Shown here: positions 25,372 to 35,350 of the stretch, in pieces
How positions within the stretch are numbered: the stretch's first letter is position 1
Layout of the letters: each line of letters begins with the position of its first letter
NCBI RefSeq assembly: GCF_020026305.1
Contig: NZ_CP075691.1
Coordinates: 4,154,001-4,218,000 of the forward strand
Origin: Streptomyces sp. 135
GTDB lineage: Bacteria; Actinomycetota; Actinomycetes; Streptomycetales; Streptomycetaceae
Direction of reading: 5' to 3'
DNA: 64,000 nt
Position numbers and translations under genes: made by a program
Notes under the pieces: model-generated
What the model was told of the DNA's origin: nothing
Seen by the model: the letters and a program-made list of their open reading frames with translations, nothing else
The model's database searches: none

Positions 25372-27936
25372 ATGGCAACAACCACACCAGCCGGTGTGCG
25401 GGGCAGCCATGCCAAGCACGGAGCCCACCACGGTCACCCCGACGCGAACGCTCCGATGACGCACCGGCAGATCATGGAAGCGCTGTCCGGGCTGCTGCTC
25501 GGCATGTTCGTGGCGATCCTGTCGTCGACGATCGTCTCCAACGCCCTGCCCGAGATCATCGGTGACCTCGGCGGCGGCCAGTCCGCCTACACCTGGGTCG
25601 TCACCGCCTCGCTGCTCGCGATGACGGCGACCACGCCCCTGTGGGGCAAGCTCTCGGACCTCTTCAGCAAGAAGGCCCTGGTCCAGATAGCCCTGATCAT
25701 CTACGTCGGCGGTTCCGTCGTCGCCGGTCTCTCGCAGAGCGCCGGGATGCTGATCGCCTGCCGTGTCGTGCAGGGCATCGGCGTCGGCGGTCTCTCCGCC
25801 CTGGCGCAGATCGTCATGGCCGCGATGATCTCCCCGCGTGAGCGCGGGCGTTACTCCGGCTACCTCGGCGCGACCTTCGCCGTCGCCACCGTCGGCGGCC
25901 CGCTGCTCGGCGGCGTCATCACCGACACCTCGTGGCTCGGCTGGCGCTGGTGCTTCTACGTCGGCGTGCCCTTCGCCATCATCGCGCTGATCGTCCTCCA
26001 GAAGACCCTGAAGCTTCCCGTCGTCAAGCGGGACGTGAAGGTCGACTGGGCCGGCGCGTTCTTCATCAGCGCCGCCGTCTGCCTGCTGCTCGTCTGGGTC
26101 ACCTTCGCCGGTGACAAGTACGACTGGATGTCCTGGCAGACCGGCGCCATGGTCGGCGGATCGGTCCTGCTCGGGCTGATCTTCGTCCTCGTCGAGTCCA
26201 AGGCGAGCGAGCCGATCATCCCGCTGCGGCTCTTCCGCAACCGCACCATCACGCTCGCCTCGCTGGCCTCGCTCTTCGTGGGTGTCGCGATGTTCGCGGG
26301 CACGGTCTTCTTCAGCCAGTACTTCCAGCTGGCGCGGGGCGAGTCCCCGACCATGTCCGGTGTCATGACGATCCCGATGATCGGCGGTCTGTTCATCTCG
26401 TCGACCGTCTCGGGCCAGATCATCACCAAGACGGGCAAGTGGAAGGCCTGGCTGGTCAGCGGTGGTCTGCTGGTGACGGCTGGCCTCGGTCTGCTCGGCA
26501 CCATCCGGTACGACACCGAGTACTGGCACATCGGGGTCTACATGGCCCTCATGGGTCTCGGCATCGGCATGATGATGCAGAACCTGGTGCTCTGCACCCA
26601 GAACCAGGTCGAGCCGCAGGACCTCGGCGCCGCCTCCTCCGTCGTCACCTTCTTCCGCTCGCTCGGCGGCGCCATGGGTGTCTCGGCGCTCGGCGCGATC
26701 ATGGCCACGCGGATCACCGACTACGTCAAGGACGGCATCACCGACCTCGGCCCGAAGGCCGCCGCGCAGTTCGGCCACGGCGGCACCGGTGGCGGCGGCA
26801 TCCCGGACCTGGACAAGATCCCCGAGCCGTTCCGCACGGTGATGGAGAGCGCGTACGGGCACGGCATCGCCGACGTCTTCCTGATCGCCGCGCCGATGGC
26901 GCTGATCGCCTTCCTGATCACGCTGTTCATCAAGGAGGTCCCGCTGCGGACGTCCGGCGCCCTGGCCCAGGCCACCGCCGGGGACGCCCCCGCGGACGCC
27001 GCGGCCCCCGCTTCGGCTGCTTCGGCTGCTTCGACCGTTCCCGCCGGCTCCGCCGAGGGGCCCGTCCTCGCCTCCGTCGCCTCGCGCACCGAGGCCGGGC
27101 CCGAGGGCACGCAGCGGCTCGCCGCCGTGGCGTCCGCCGCCGAGGCCGCGTCCGGGGGACTTCCCCCGGTCACCAACGGCATCCCGGTGCACGGCCATGT
27201 CCGCGGCGCCGAGAGCGCGCCCGTCCCGCAGGCCGCCGTCACGTTGATCTCCCTCGGGGGACGGCAGCTCGGCCGCGCGGTCGCCCAGGGCGACGGGGCC
27301 TACTCCGTCGACGCCCCCGGCGCCGGGTCGTACGTGCTCATCGCCTCCGCCGACGGTTTCCAGCCACAGGCCTCGACCGTCGTGGTGGGCGAGGACGCCC
27401 TCGCGTACGACATCCTGCTGAGCGGCACCAGCGGGCTCAGCGGTGTGGTGCGGGACGCGGACAGCAAGCTGCCCGTCTCCGGTGCCATGGTCATCGTGAC
27501 CGACGTGCGCGGTGACGTCCTCGCCACCGGGCTCTCCGGTGAGCAGGGCGAGTTCACCTTCGCCGAGCTGGTCCCCGGCACCGTCACCATCGCGGTGAAC
27601 GCCGCAGGACACCGGCCCATGGCCCTGCCCGTCGAGGTCGGCGGGGCCGGGGTCACCCGGGTCGAGGTCGAACTCAGCGCCGGCGCCCGGGTGCTCGGCA
27701 CCGTCCGTGCGGGCGGCGGGCCGCTGAACGACGCGCGGGTCACGCTCGTCGACGCGGCGGGCAACGTCGTCGCCACCGCCACCACCGGGGCGGACGGGGC
27801 GTACGCCTTCACCGACCTCGACAGCGGCGAGTACACGGTCATCGCGACCGGCTACCCGCCGGTGGCGACCGGCCTGTCGGTGACCGGCAGCGGCGTCGAC
27901 GGCCACGACATCGAGCTCGCCCACCCGGGCGAGTGA
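25372..27936 (+). CDS. MFS drug-efflux transporter fused to C-terminal carboxypeptidase-regulatory-like domains
   Basis: A protein of 854 residues from ATG 25372 (RBS GAGGAAG). Residues about 30-525 form a DHA2-type proton antiporter with about 14 membrane helices. Typical motifs are LSSTIVSNALPEIIGDLGGG, TTPLWGKLSDLFSKKALV (motif A) and RVVQGIGVGGLSALAQIV (motif C region). An Ala/Pro-rich linker (about 535-605) follows. Then come three beta-sandwich units of the carboxypeptidase-regulatory/Cna-B type: HGHVRGAESAPVPQAAVTLI, LSGVVRDADSKLPVSGAMVI and VLGTVRAGGGPLNDARVTLV, each ending GxYxxxxPGxGxY-like. With an even helix number the tail should lie in the cytoplasm, which is odd for this fold. 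Probably regulated by the upstream MarR. Confidence 0.9.
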   Translation: MATTTPAGVRGSHAKHGAHHGHPDANAPMTHRQIMEALSGLLLGMFVAILSSTIVSNALPEIIGDLGGGQSAYTWVVTASLLAMTATTPLWGKLSDLFSKKALVQIALIIYVGGSVVAGLSQSAGMLIACRVVQGIGVGGLSALAQIVMAAMISPRERGRYSGYLGATFAVATVGGPLLGGVITDTSWLGWRWCFYVGVPFAIIALIVLQKTLKLPVVKRDVKVDWAGAFFISAAVCLLLVWVTFAGDKYDWMSWQTGAMVGGSVLLGLIFVLVESKASEPIIPLRLFRNRTITLASLASLFVGVAMFAGTVFFSQYFQLARGESPTMSGVMTIPMIGGLFISSTVSGQIITKTGKWKAWLVSGGLLVTAGLGLLGTIRYDTEYWHIGVYMALMGLGIGMMMQNLVLCTQNQVEPQDLGAASSVVTFFRSLGGAMGVSALGAIMATRITDYVKDGITDLGPKAAAQFGHGGTGGGGIPDLDKIPEPFRTVMESAYGHGIADVFLIAAPMALIAFLITLFIKEVPLRTSGALAQATAGDAPADAAAPASAASAASTVPAGSAEGPVLASVASRTEAGPEGTQRLAAVASAAEAASGGLPPVTNGIPVHGHVRGAESAPVPQAAVTLISLGGRQLGRAVAQGDGAYSVDAPGAGSYVLIASADGFQPQASTVVVGEDALAYDILLSGTSGLSGVVRDADSKLPVSGAMVIVTDVRGDVLATGLSGEQGEFTFAELVPGTVTIAVNAAGHRPMALPVEVGGAGVTRVEVELSAGARVLGTVRAGGGPLNDARVTLVDAAGNVVATATTGADGAYAFTDLDSGEYTVIATGYPPVATGLSVTGSGVDGHDIELAHPGE

Positions 27937-28132
27937 CGACCCCGGCCCGTGGCCGCGCCCCGAGCGGAGGCGTGGCCACGGGCCGGTCGCGGAAAGGGCC
28001 CCCGGGCCGGCGGTGGCGTTCACGGCAGGGGACGGCCGGCCACCGCCGCCCGGGGGCCGTCCGTTCCCCGGCCTGACGGGACTTGAACTTTTTTGTGGCC
28101 TCCTGACAGGGGCCCGGCAAGGAGTAAACGGG

Positions 28133-28951
28133 ATGGGACTCAACGCTCGGATCCGCACGCGCGACGGATGGGCCGTGCCGCACGCCGTCGTCACGGTGAC
28201 CGACATGACCGGGGCGCAGATGCTGCGCGCGGCGGCCGACGAGGAGGGCGTCGTACGCGATGACACGGCCCTGGTGCCGGGGCCGTACACCGTCATCGTC
28301 ACCGCCGTCGGCTACGCGCCCGTCGCCTCCACGGCCCTCGTCACGGCCAGCGGCCGGGCCGAGGTCGGCAGCGTCGTCCTCGCCCGGCAGGGCGGCACGG
28401 AGCTGCCGCCGCCGGGGCCCTGGACCATCGACCCGGCGCACTCCACCGTGGGCGCCGTCGCCCAGCACCTCGGGATCACCAGCGTCCACGGGCGGTTCAC
28501 GGAGTTCGGGGGGCGCGTGGAGATCGCCGAGGACGTGGCGAAGTCACGGGTCGAGGCGGTCATCAGGTCGTCCTCGATCGACACGGGCAACGGCATGCGC
28601 GACGGGCACCTGAAGTCGCCGGACTTCCTGGACGTCGAGCAGTACCCGGAGATCACCTACCGGTCGAGCGGCCTGACGCCGGCCGGGGCGGACCGCTGGA
28701 CGGTCCACGGGGAGCTGGGCATGCACGGCGTCGTACGCCCCGTCGACCTGGAGCTGAGCTACCTGGGGACCGGCGCGGACCCCTGGGGCGGCACCCGGGC
28801 GGCCTTCCGGGCCACGGCCGAGCTGCGGCGGGAGGACTTCGCCATGAACTACAACCAGGTGGTGCAGGCGGGCATCTCGGCGATCGGCACGACGCTGCGG
28901 GTGGAGCTGGACATCCAGGCCGTGCAGGGGGACGCGCTTCCGCAGGCCTGA
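28133..28951 (+). CDS. YceI family protein with N-terminal carboxypeptidase-regulatory-like domain
   Basis: A protein of 272 residues. AAGGAG lies 7 bases before ATG 28133. Residues 1-85 form one beta-sandwich unit (ARIRTRDGWAVPHAVVTVTD, PGPYTVIVTAVGYAPVAS) of the same type as the tail of the preceding MFS protein. Residues about 95-265 are a YceI lipid-binding lipocalin-like domain: WTIDPAHSTVGAVAQHLGIT, VHGRFTEFGG, GNGMRDGHLKSPDFLDVEQY, PEITYRSS. YceI proteins bind isoprenoids or fatty amides. No signal peptide is visible, so a cytoplasmic place is predicted. The gene follows the MFS gene by 196 bases. Confidence 0.9.
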   Translation: MGLNARIRTRDGWAVPHAVVTVTDMTGAQMLRAAADEEGVVRDDTALVPGPYTVIVTAVGYAPVASTALVTASGRAEVGSVVLARQGGTELPPPGPWTIDPAHSTVGAVAQHLGITSVHGRFTEFGGRVEIAEDVAKSRVEAVIRSSSIDTGNGMRDGHLKSPDFLDVEQYPEITYRSSGLTPAGADRWTVHGELGMHGVVRPVDLELSYLGTGADPWGGTRAAFRATAELRREDFAMNYNQVVQAGISAIGTTLRVELDIQAVQGDALPQA

Positions 28952-28998
28952 TCCGCGTACGCAGGTACGTACGCATCTATGCGATGTGCCGGCGCCCG

Positions 28999-29826
28999 TC
29001 AGAGTCCCTGGCGGGCGCCCGGCGTCTCGCCTCGACCGGCTCGCTCCCCTCGCTTCTCCTGTTCGAGGAGGGATTCGATCCCGGCGATCATCAGGTCGAG
29101 GGCCACCGTGAAGTCCCGCTGCCACAGTTCCTCCACCGTGGCGTCGCCGCGCACCGCCAGCAGCTCCTTCGCGCTCTCCATGATCCCGTGCGAGGAGAGT
29201 TCGTCCTCGACCGTCCCGGTCGCCTCCCGGTAGTACTCGTCCTGGGTCATGCCCGCCTCCGCGCACCGCGCCGCGTAGTGGCCCTCGATGGTCCCGAAGC
29301 CGTACACGAACTGGAAGACCGCCGAGATCGCGCCGTTCTGCGTGTGCGGGGGCAGGCCGGTCCGCCGTACCGTCTGCTGCACGGCGACGGCGAACGCCAG
29401 CCAGTTCGGCCCGATGTTGAGGAACCTGCCGACCAGCGGCGAGACCCAGGGGTGGCGGATCAGCAGCGCGCGGTACTCGTCGGCGAGGGCCCGGAGCTGG
29501 TCGCGCCAGGACACGTCGGCCGCCTCCGTGTCGGGCAGCCGCATCTCGCCGCACACCGCGTCGAGGGCGAGCTCCAGGAGGTCGTCCTTGGTGTCCACGT
29601 ACCAGTAGACGGACATCGCCGTGACGTTCAGCTCCGCGGCGAGCCTGCGCATGGAGAACTTGGCGAGGCCCTCCGCGTCCAGGAGCCGGACCGAGGCCTC
29701 GGTGATGCGGTCCCGGTCGAGGCCGCTGGGCTGGTCGCCCCTGCGTCCCCCGCCGCGGGGGGCCTTGCCCTGCAGCCAGACACTCGTCCGCGCCGGGTTC
29801 TTCGTGCCGCCGGCTGCCTTGGCCAT
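28999..29826 (-). CDS. TetR family transcriptional regulator (TetR_C type)
   Basis: A protein of 275 residues with GGAAGG before ATG 29826. The N-terminal 35 residues are a basic extension. The HTH follows: DRITEASVRLLDAEGLAKFS, MRRLAAELNVTAMSVYWYVD, TKDDLLELALD. The ligand-binding C-domain has WRDQLRALADEYRALLIRHP and FGTIEGHYAARCAEAG, as in TetR_C drug-sensing regulators. It lies 49 bases downstream of the MFS pump on the same strand, so the pair is probably one operon. It should bind the dyad at 31404-31438 upstream of the pump. Confidence 0.92.
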   Translation of the reverse strand: MAKAAGGTKNPARTSVWLQGKAPRGGGRRGDQPSGLDRDRITEASVRLLDAEGLAKFSMRRLAAELNVTAMSVYWYVDTKDDLLELALDAVCGEMRLPDTEAADVSWRDQLRALADEYRALLIRHPWVSPLVGRFLNIGPNWLAFAVAVQQTVRRTGLPPHTQNGAISAVFQFVYGFGTIEGHYAARCAEAGMTQDEYYREATGTVEDELSSHGIMESAKELLAVRGDATVEELWQRDFTVALDLMIAGIESLLEQEKRGERAGRGETPGARQGL

Positions 29827-29875
29827 GGCGCGCCTTCCTGGTTGGTCCTGGGGCCCGGGTGGTGGTCACCCGATG

Positions 29876-31378
29876 CTATGCCGCCGCCTTCCCCACGGAG
29901 TCTGCCCTCTCCGCCCTGCGCAGCAACGCGGCCGCGAGGACACCGCCGAGGAAGACCGCGACCGCGCCCACCAGCTGACTCGTCTCCAGCCCTGAGGCGA
30001 ACGCGTCGGCGATCCGCTCCCGCTCCCCGGACGACTTCGCCGCGGCCATGGCCGCCGGGAAGGACGCCGCGGAGACCGCCACGAGGGAGGCGAAGCGGGA
30101 GTTGAGGACCGCGCCGAGGACGGCGACGCCGAGGCCGTTGCCGAACTCCGCGAGGGTGCCGTTGACGCCCGCGCCGACGCCTGCCTTCTCGACCGGGATG
30201 GCACTCATGATGGCGTTGGCCATGGCGGGCATGGCGAACGCGATGCCCGCGCCCATGATGACGAGCCCGGCCAGCATGCCGTTGTAGTCGTCGCCGCCGA
30301 GCAGCGCTATCACCGCGAGACCGGCGGCCAGCGCGCTCATGCCGGAAAGGATCGTCGCGGGTGTGCCCAGCTTGGCGTGGAGCTTCGCGCCGACGCCGGT
30401 GAGGTTCAGGGCCACGATGGTCACCGCGAGCGGCGCCGTCCGCAGGCCCGCCTCCAGCGGCTCGTACCCGAGGACGAACTGGAGGTGCTGGGTGAGCAGG
30501 AAGAGCGAGCCGCTCAGGCCGAAGGCGACCAGGATCGCGCCCGCCACCGCGCCGACGAACCGCTGGTTGCGGAAGAAGTGCATGTCCAGCATGGGGTACG
30601 GGATGCGCAGCTCCCACAGGACAAAGACGCCGAGGACCAGTACGCCGACCGTCGCGGAGACCAGGACCTGCGCCGACGTCCAGCCGTGGCCGGGCCCGGA
30701 GATGATCGCGTAGACCACCGAGGCCATGCCGATCGTGGAGAGCAGCGCGCCGAGCAGGTCGGGGCGGTCGCCCTGGGGGTTCTTCGACTCGGGCACGAGC
30801 TTGGCGACCGCGAGGAGGCCCAGCAGTGCCACGGGGAGGTTGATCAGGAAGATCGAGCCCCACCAGAAGTGGTTCAGCATGAAGCCGCCGAGCAGCGGTC
30901 CGGCCGCGAAGCCGAGGGAGTTGATGGTCGACCAGAGGCCGATCGCCTTCACGCGCTCGGTCTCGTCGAAGATCTGTACGACGACCGCGAGCGTCGTGGT
31001 CATCAGGAGCGCGCCGCCGACCCCCATACCCGCGCGGGCGGCGATGAGCTGCGCGGAGGACTGCGCGAACGCCGCGACGCACGAGCCGATGCCGAACAGC
31101 GCGAGGCCCGTGAGCAGCATCTTCTTGCGGCCGTAGCGGTCGGCGGAGCTGCCCGCGGTGAGCAGCAGCCCGGACTGCACGAGCGAGTAGGCGTTGATCA
31201 TCCACTGGATGTCGGACGTGGACGCGTCCAGCTCCCGGGTGAGGGAGGGGATCGCGACGCTCAGGACGGTGTTGTCGAGCAGCACGGTGAGCTGGGCGAG
31301 GCAGATGACACCGAGGATCAGCCAGCGCTGCGGGTGCCGGGGTGGGGCGGCCGAGGACTCGGCGGTCGTCGCCGTCAT
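29876..31378 (-). CDS. MFS multidrug transporter, DHA2 family
   Basis: A protein of 500 residues from ATG 31378, with about 14 predicted membrane helices. Motifs: LTVLLDNTVLSVAIPSLTRE, SDIQWMINAYSLVQSGLLLT, SADRYGRKKMLLTGLALF (motif A), ARAGMGVGGALLMTTTLAVV, GPLLGGFMLNHFWWGSIFLI (motif C). It pumps drugs using the proton gradient; the substrate is unknown. The cytoplasmic TetR partner is co-transcribed downstream. A large inverted repeat directly upstream of the start marks the expected regulator site. Confidence 0.93.
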   Translation of the reverse strand: MTATTAESSAAPPRHPQRWLILGVICLAQLTVLLDNTVLSVAIPSLTRELDASTSDIQWMINAYSLVQSGLLLTAGSSADRYGRKKMLLTGLALFGIGSCVAAFAQSSAQLIAARAGMGVGGALLMTTTLAVVVQIFDETERVKAIGLWSTINSLGFAAGPLLGGFMLNHFWWGSIFLINLPVALLGLLAVAKLVPESKNPQGDRPDLLGALLSTIGMASVVYAIISGPGHGWTSAQVLVSATVGVLVLGVFVLWELRIPYPMLDMHFFRNQRFVGAVAGAILVAFGLSGSLFLLTQHLQFVLGYEPLEAGLRTAPLAVTIVALNLTGVGAKLHAKLGTPATILSGMSALAAGLAVIALLGGDDYNGMLAGLVIMGAGIAFAMPAMANAIMSAIPVEKAGVGAGVNGTLAEFGNGLGVAVLGAVLNSRFASLVAVSAASFPAAMAAAKSSGERERIADAFASGLETSQLVGAVAVFLGGVLAAALLRRAERADSVGKAAA

Positions 31379-31403
31379 GCGGGGCTCCTGGTCTCGGTGG
31401 TTA

Positions 31404-31438
31404 TACGGTGTACGAGGCTGCGTGACTCATACACCGTA
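31404..31438. promoter_or_regulatory. Probable TetR-family operator upstream of the MFS pump
   Basis: TACGGTGTACGAG-N9-CTCATACACCGTA: 13-base arms with one mismatch. It lies 26 bases before the MFS start. A further half-like TACGGCGTAC occurs at about 31452-31461. Confidence 0.75.
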
Positions 31439-31502
31439 GGACAGCTCCCATACGGCGTACAAGCCGTTATCCGGCCCAGGGGGGCGCAGGGCCGCGGCGT
31501 CG

Positions 31503-31847
31503 CTACTTCTTCGTCCGGGTCAGGTCGTAGAACGTCGCGCTGCCCGCCGTCACCTTGGTGAAGGCCGACTCGACCCACGACGTGATCGCGGACGAGGTGC
31601 CCTCGCCGCCGCTCTTGCCGTCGGCGATCAGATAGCGGATCCCGCCGTCCGCCACGTACGGCTTGAACCGTGCGAGCGTCGGGGACGGGTCGCTGCCGTT
31701 CAACCCGCCGATGGCCATCACCGGCTCGCCGGTGGTCAGTTGGCAGCTCGCCGCGTTCTGCGCACCGATGGTGGCCGCGGCCCACGTGTGGTCGTCGGCG
31801 CCCGCCGCCAGGAGCTTCTTCGCCTCTGTGGCGGAGGCGGTCGTCAT
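31503..31847 (-). pseudogene. C-terminal remnant of a PMT/ArnT-like glycosyltransferase
   Basis: 114 residues (MTTASATEAKKLLAAGADDH, TWAAATIGAQNAASCQLTTG, EPVMAIGGLNGSDPSPTLAR, then SSAITSWVESAFTKVT and ATFYDLTR). This is the extracellular C-terminal domain of large streptomycete family-39-type mannosyltransferases, which normally have more than 600 residues and about a dozen membrane helices. The whole membrane part is missing. The ATG overlaps the stop of the GtrA remnant (TGATG). The fragment could be translated, but cannot transfer sugars by itself. Confidence 0.7.
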
Positions 31848-32000
31848 CAGGCGTTCCTCGGTTCTTCCCCGGGGGCGGATGTGGTGCCCCGGCGGTGGTC
31901 CGGGAACACCCAGGCCCGCAGCAGCAGGAACCGCAGCACGGTCGCCGCGAGGTTCGCCGCGATCAGCACCGCCAGCTCCGTGGAGTGCGCAGAGTCGCCC
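31847..32000 (-). pseudogene. C-terminal remnant of a GtrA-type (GT2-GtrA) membrane protein
   Basis: About 45 residues: STELAVLIAANLAATVLRFL, LLRAWVFPDHRRGTT. This is the last membrane helix and basic end of GtrA domains, which flip or transfer lipid-linked sugars and are often fused to a GT2 domain next to the family-39 enzyme. Everything before it is lost. The frame is continuous with the histidine-kinase fragment upstream, producing a meaningless fusion. Confidence 0.6.
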
Positions 32001-32023
32001 GACGCCGCGCCGAGCGCGGCCCG

Positions 32024-32459
32024 TGACCCCGCGCACCCGGGCCGTGACCATCGTGCCTGGCGAGGGGTGTGGGTCCGGGCGTTGGCGAGGAGGTTGACGA
32101 CGACCTGGTGGAGGCGGGCGGTGTCGGCGCGGACGAGGGCGGGCTCGTCGGGGGCGGGGAGCTCCAGCCGCCAGACGTGGTCGGGCCCGGCGGCGCGCGC
32201 GTCGCCGGCGGCGTCGACGACGAGCGGCGCGAGATCACCGCTCCGGTACGACAGCGGCTGCTCGGCGTCGAGCCGCGCGAGCAGCAGCAGGTCCTCGACG
32301 AGGCCCGTCATCCGCTCGGCCTCGGACTCGACCCGGCCGAGCGCGTGCCGCGTGTCGCGGCCGGTGGACTCCCGCACCCGGCGCGTCAGCTCGGCGTATC
32401 CGCGGATCGAGGCGAGCGGCGTACGCAGCTCATGACTGGCGTCCGCGGAGGGTGCCCGC
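32024..32459 (-). pseudogene. Histidine kinase remnant (dimerisation and N-box only)
   Basis: Reads ASHELRTPLASIRGYAELTR (H-box with the phospho-His), GRVESEAERMTGLVEDLLLL, ARLDAEQPL and ARLHQVVVNLLANARTHTP (N-box). After one frame change near 32060 it continues GTMVTARVRG and stops matching. The sensor and membrane part before the H-box and the G-boxes of the ATPase are missing. It lies directly after the response regulator, where the partner kinase is expected. No start codon belongs to it. Confidence 0.75.
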
Positions 32460-32506
32460 CCGCTGCCGTCACCCGCCGGGGCGTCTCACGAGGCGGGCGG
32501 TGCGTC

Positions 32507-33297
<791 letters not shown>

Positions 33298-33301
<4 letters not shown>

Positions 33302-33671
33302 ACCCACAGCGTGGGCCGCGCCCCTGAGAGCACTCTTGCGTCAACCTGTGAATTCCCTGAGAAACTCCGCGCGGCCTTCTCCTCCGTCACCCCGCGCACG
33401 AAGCCGTGGCTCCGCTGCGCCACGCGGTGCTCGGGATCGCTCTGCCAGGCCTTGATCGCCTCCTCGTCGCGGAAGTACCCGACGGTGATGCCGAGCCCGC
33501 CCGGCGTCCCGGCGGACTCCATCCCGAGGAACCCCGGTACGGCGGCAACTCGTCCAAGCGCCCGGCGGTTTCGTCGTACCCCTCGCCGTCCCCGCCACGG
33601 ACGGAGGTGAAGACGACGGCGTAGTAAGGCGGTTCGAAGGGCCCGACCGACCCCGTCGCGTGATCACTCAT
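33298..33671 (-). pseudogene. Antibiotic-biosynthesis-monooxygenase-like protein, frameshifted
   Basis: From ATG 33671 one frame gives EPPYYAVVFTSVRGGDGEGY, DETAGRLDEL. A -1 shift in TACCGGGG near 33543 leads to a frame with GFLGMESAGTPGGLGITVGY, FRDEEAIKAWQSDPEHRVAQ. These are the successive strands of an ABM-family ferredoxin-like protein (about 110 residues). The last part (after HRVAQR) does not match the expected YEGYELRVARV-type ending, so the 3' end may also be rearranged. The final stop overlaps the response-regulator start. Confidence 0.7.
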
Positions 33672-33791
33672 GCCTCCACACTCGGAGCGCGGCCACGCGG
33701 TGTCCACCCTTGGCCGCCACTCCTTGCCCTCCGGTCACCCGGACTTGACCGTTCGGTCAGCAACCACGGCAGGACAACGGGCCGCCCCCCC

Positions 33792-34701
33792 TCAGAAGAG
33801 TCCATCCTGCTCACTCCCGCCCCCGGCGCTTACCAGCGCTTCCACCGGGACGGTCACCTCGGTGCCAGGCCCCGCGTCGACCCCCGCCAGCTCCCAGCCC
33901 ACCAGGACGCGCGTATCGACGACCAGCACCCGCCCGTCCGCGACCGCCAGGTGCAGATCGGGCCCGGCCGCGGCGACGAGCCGCCCCGCGAGGACCCCGC
34001 CGTCGACCACCTCCCGCACGACCCCGTCGGCGGCCCCGCGCGCCCTTTCCCCCAGGCCGGACACCACTTGCCCCCCTTCCTCCAGGCCGAACGCCGCCGA
34101 GTGGTCGACCGCCTCGAACTCCACCCGCTCCAGCGCCTCGGCCCACCCCTCCAGCACGACCGCCCGCCGGTACAGCCCCTCCACCTCCCGTGCCCGCTCC
34201 GCCCACCCGGGCAGCGCCCCCCGCACCGCCCGCTTGCGCGCGTACGGCACCCGGTCCGGCACCCCGAGGGCCGCCCGCAGCAACTCCTCCGTACGCCGGG
34301 CCGCCATCAGCGGCCCCCGACCCAGCCAGCAGAACGCCACGGCCCCCTGCTCCAGGAGCCGCACGGCACCCCGCTCCTCGGCCGTGATCCCGACCTTGAG
34401 CAGCCCCGCCCCGAACCACGCGAGGTACACCCGGTACGGACGCGGATCGTCCGGCACCCCGTCCGCCGCCACGGAGAACGCCCGGTCGAGCCGCGCGCAC
34501 TCGGGGCACCGCGCCTGCGTGGCCCGCGCCGGCACCACGGCCCGCAGGGGGCACGGGTTGCCGCGCGCTCCCACGCACCGCCGCTCACCGACGGCCCGGA
34601 AGCCGATCACCCGCCCGTACGCGAGGGCACTGCCCTGCCCCCGCCCACCGCAGCACGGGCCCCCCACCCGGCCACCCGAGCCCCGCACAACGCCACTCCA
34701 T
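33792..34701 (-). CDS. DUF2797 domain protein, with one apparent frameshift
   Basis: ATG 34701 has an ideal ribosome site (GGAGGAG, 7 bases upstream) and starts MEWRCAGLGWPGGGPVLRWA, as in DUF2797 proteins. After about 22 residues a +1 shift in a run of G near 34640 is needed to reach the main frame. That frame reads LAYGRVIGFRAVGERRCVGA, RCPECARLDRAFSVAADG, PYRVYLAWFGAGLLKVGITA and GRGPLMAARRTEELLRAALG. The total is about 300 residues. The Cys pairs (RRCVGA, NPCPLR, ARCPEC) suggest a zinc site. Function unknown. A single extra G in the sequence is the likely cause of the break. Confidence 0.8.
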
Positions 34702-34786
34702 CGCCGTACTCCTCCCGAGAGGCGATCCACGATGCCGCATGCCACTGACATCGGGCCCGCGGCCTCGCGATGCCCGGCGGGCAGCC

Positions 34787-35242
34787 TCATCCCACGAGGA
34801 TCAAGACCGACAGCGTGGCCCCGCTCATCGCCACCCCGACGTGCAGCGCGGTCCACACGACGTACAAGCGCACTCTGAAGGACCTCGGGAAGCGCAGTCG
34901 CTGCTCCGCGTGCAGCTCGGCCCAGGTCTCGTTGATCAGCAGCGATGGCAGACGCGCCTCGATCCCGCCGCTGAACCGGCGGGCCGCCTTGTGATGCAGC
35001 ACCAGGCGCTCGTGGTACTTCAGGCAGGCCAGCACCCCGTAGCAGCCCAGTCCCACCAGGGGCACCGTCACGACCAGCATGGTCATTTCGAGGCCATGCT
35101 GTGCGACGAACCCCAGCGCGGCAGACGCCACGACGATGACGATGTTGGTGAGCGTGGCGCGCTGGGCCTCCAACTGCCGGGCCTGGTCATGCTGCTCCCG
35201 CCACATCTGCAGCAGCGCCTCGACTTCACCCTCGTCAGCCAT
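34787..35242 (-). CDS. Membrane protein of unknown function
   Basis: A protein of 151 residues from ATG 35242 (MADEGEVEALLQMWREQHDQ). A charged N-terminal helix is followed by two close membrane segments (NIVIVVASAALGFVAQHGL and MLVVTVPLVGLGCYGVLAC). A helical, Arg-rich stretch (YHERLVLHHKAARRFSGGIE) and a third C-terminal membrane segment (LYVVWTALHVGVAMSGATLS) follow. The layout recalls SLATT/RipA-like small membrane proteins, some of which serve in defence systems. That is only a shape resemblance. It stands alone upstream of a tRNA-Arg on the same strand side. Confidence 0.75.
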   Translation of the reverse strand: MADEGEVEALLQMWREQHDQARQLEAQRATLTNIVIVVASAALGFVAQHGLEMTMLVVTVPLVGLGCYGVLACLKYHERLVLHHKAARRFSGGIEARLPSLLINETWAELHAEQRLRFPRSFRVRLYVVWTALHVGVAMSGATLSVLILVG

Positions 35243-35310
35243 TGCCACCCCCGTGCGCCCGCCGGCCGTCACGTCCCGGGATGAGTATTCGCTGGGGCAC
35301 GGGCAACGCG

Positions 35311-35341
35311 AAAGGCCCCCGGATCATCTCCAGGGGCCTTT
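35311..35341 (-). terminator. Terminator after tRNA-Arg(ACG)
   Basis: AAAGGCCCC/GGGGCCTTT stem 10 bases beyond the tRNA 3' end on the minus strand. Confidence 0.8.
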
Positions 35342-35350
35342 CGCCTGCTG

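Noticed and set aside
25234..28302. Antisense open frame of about 1,020 codons opposite the MarR-MFS-YceI genes
   Set aside because: Composition and codon pattern are those of a GC-rich shadow; the plus-strand genes have clear homology and ribosome sites.
34787..35242. Defence-system effector (SLATT/RipA-like)
   Set aside because: Only the layout of membrane helices is similar; there is no nucleotidyltransferase, reverse transcriptase or nuclease partner.
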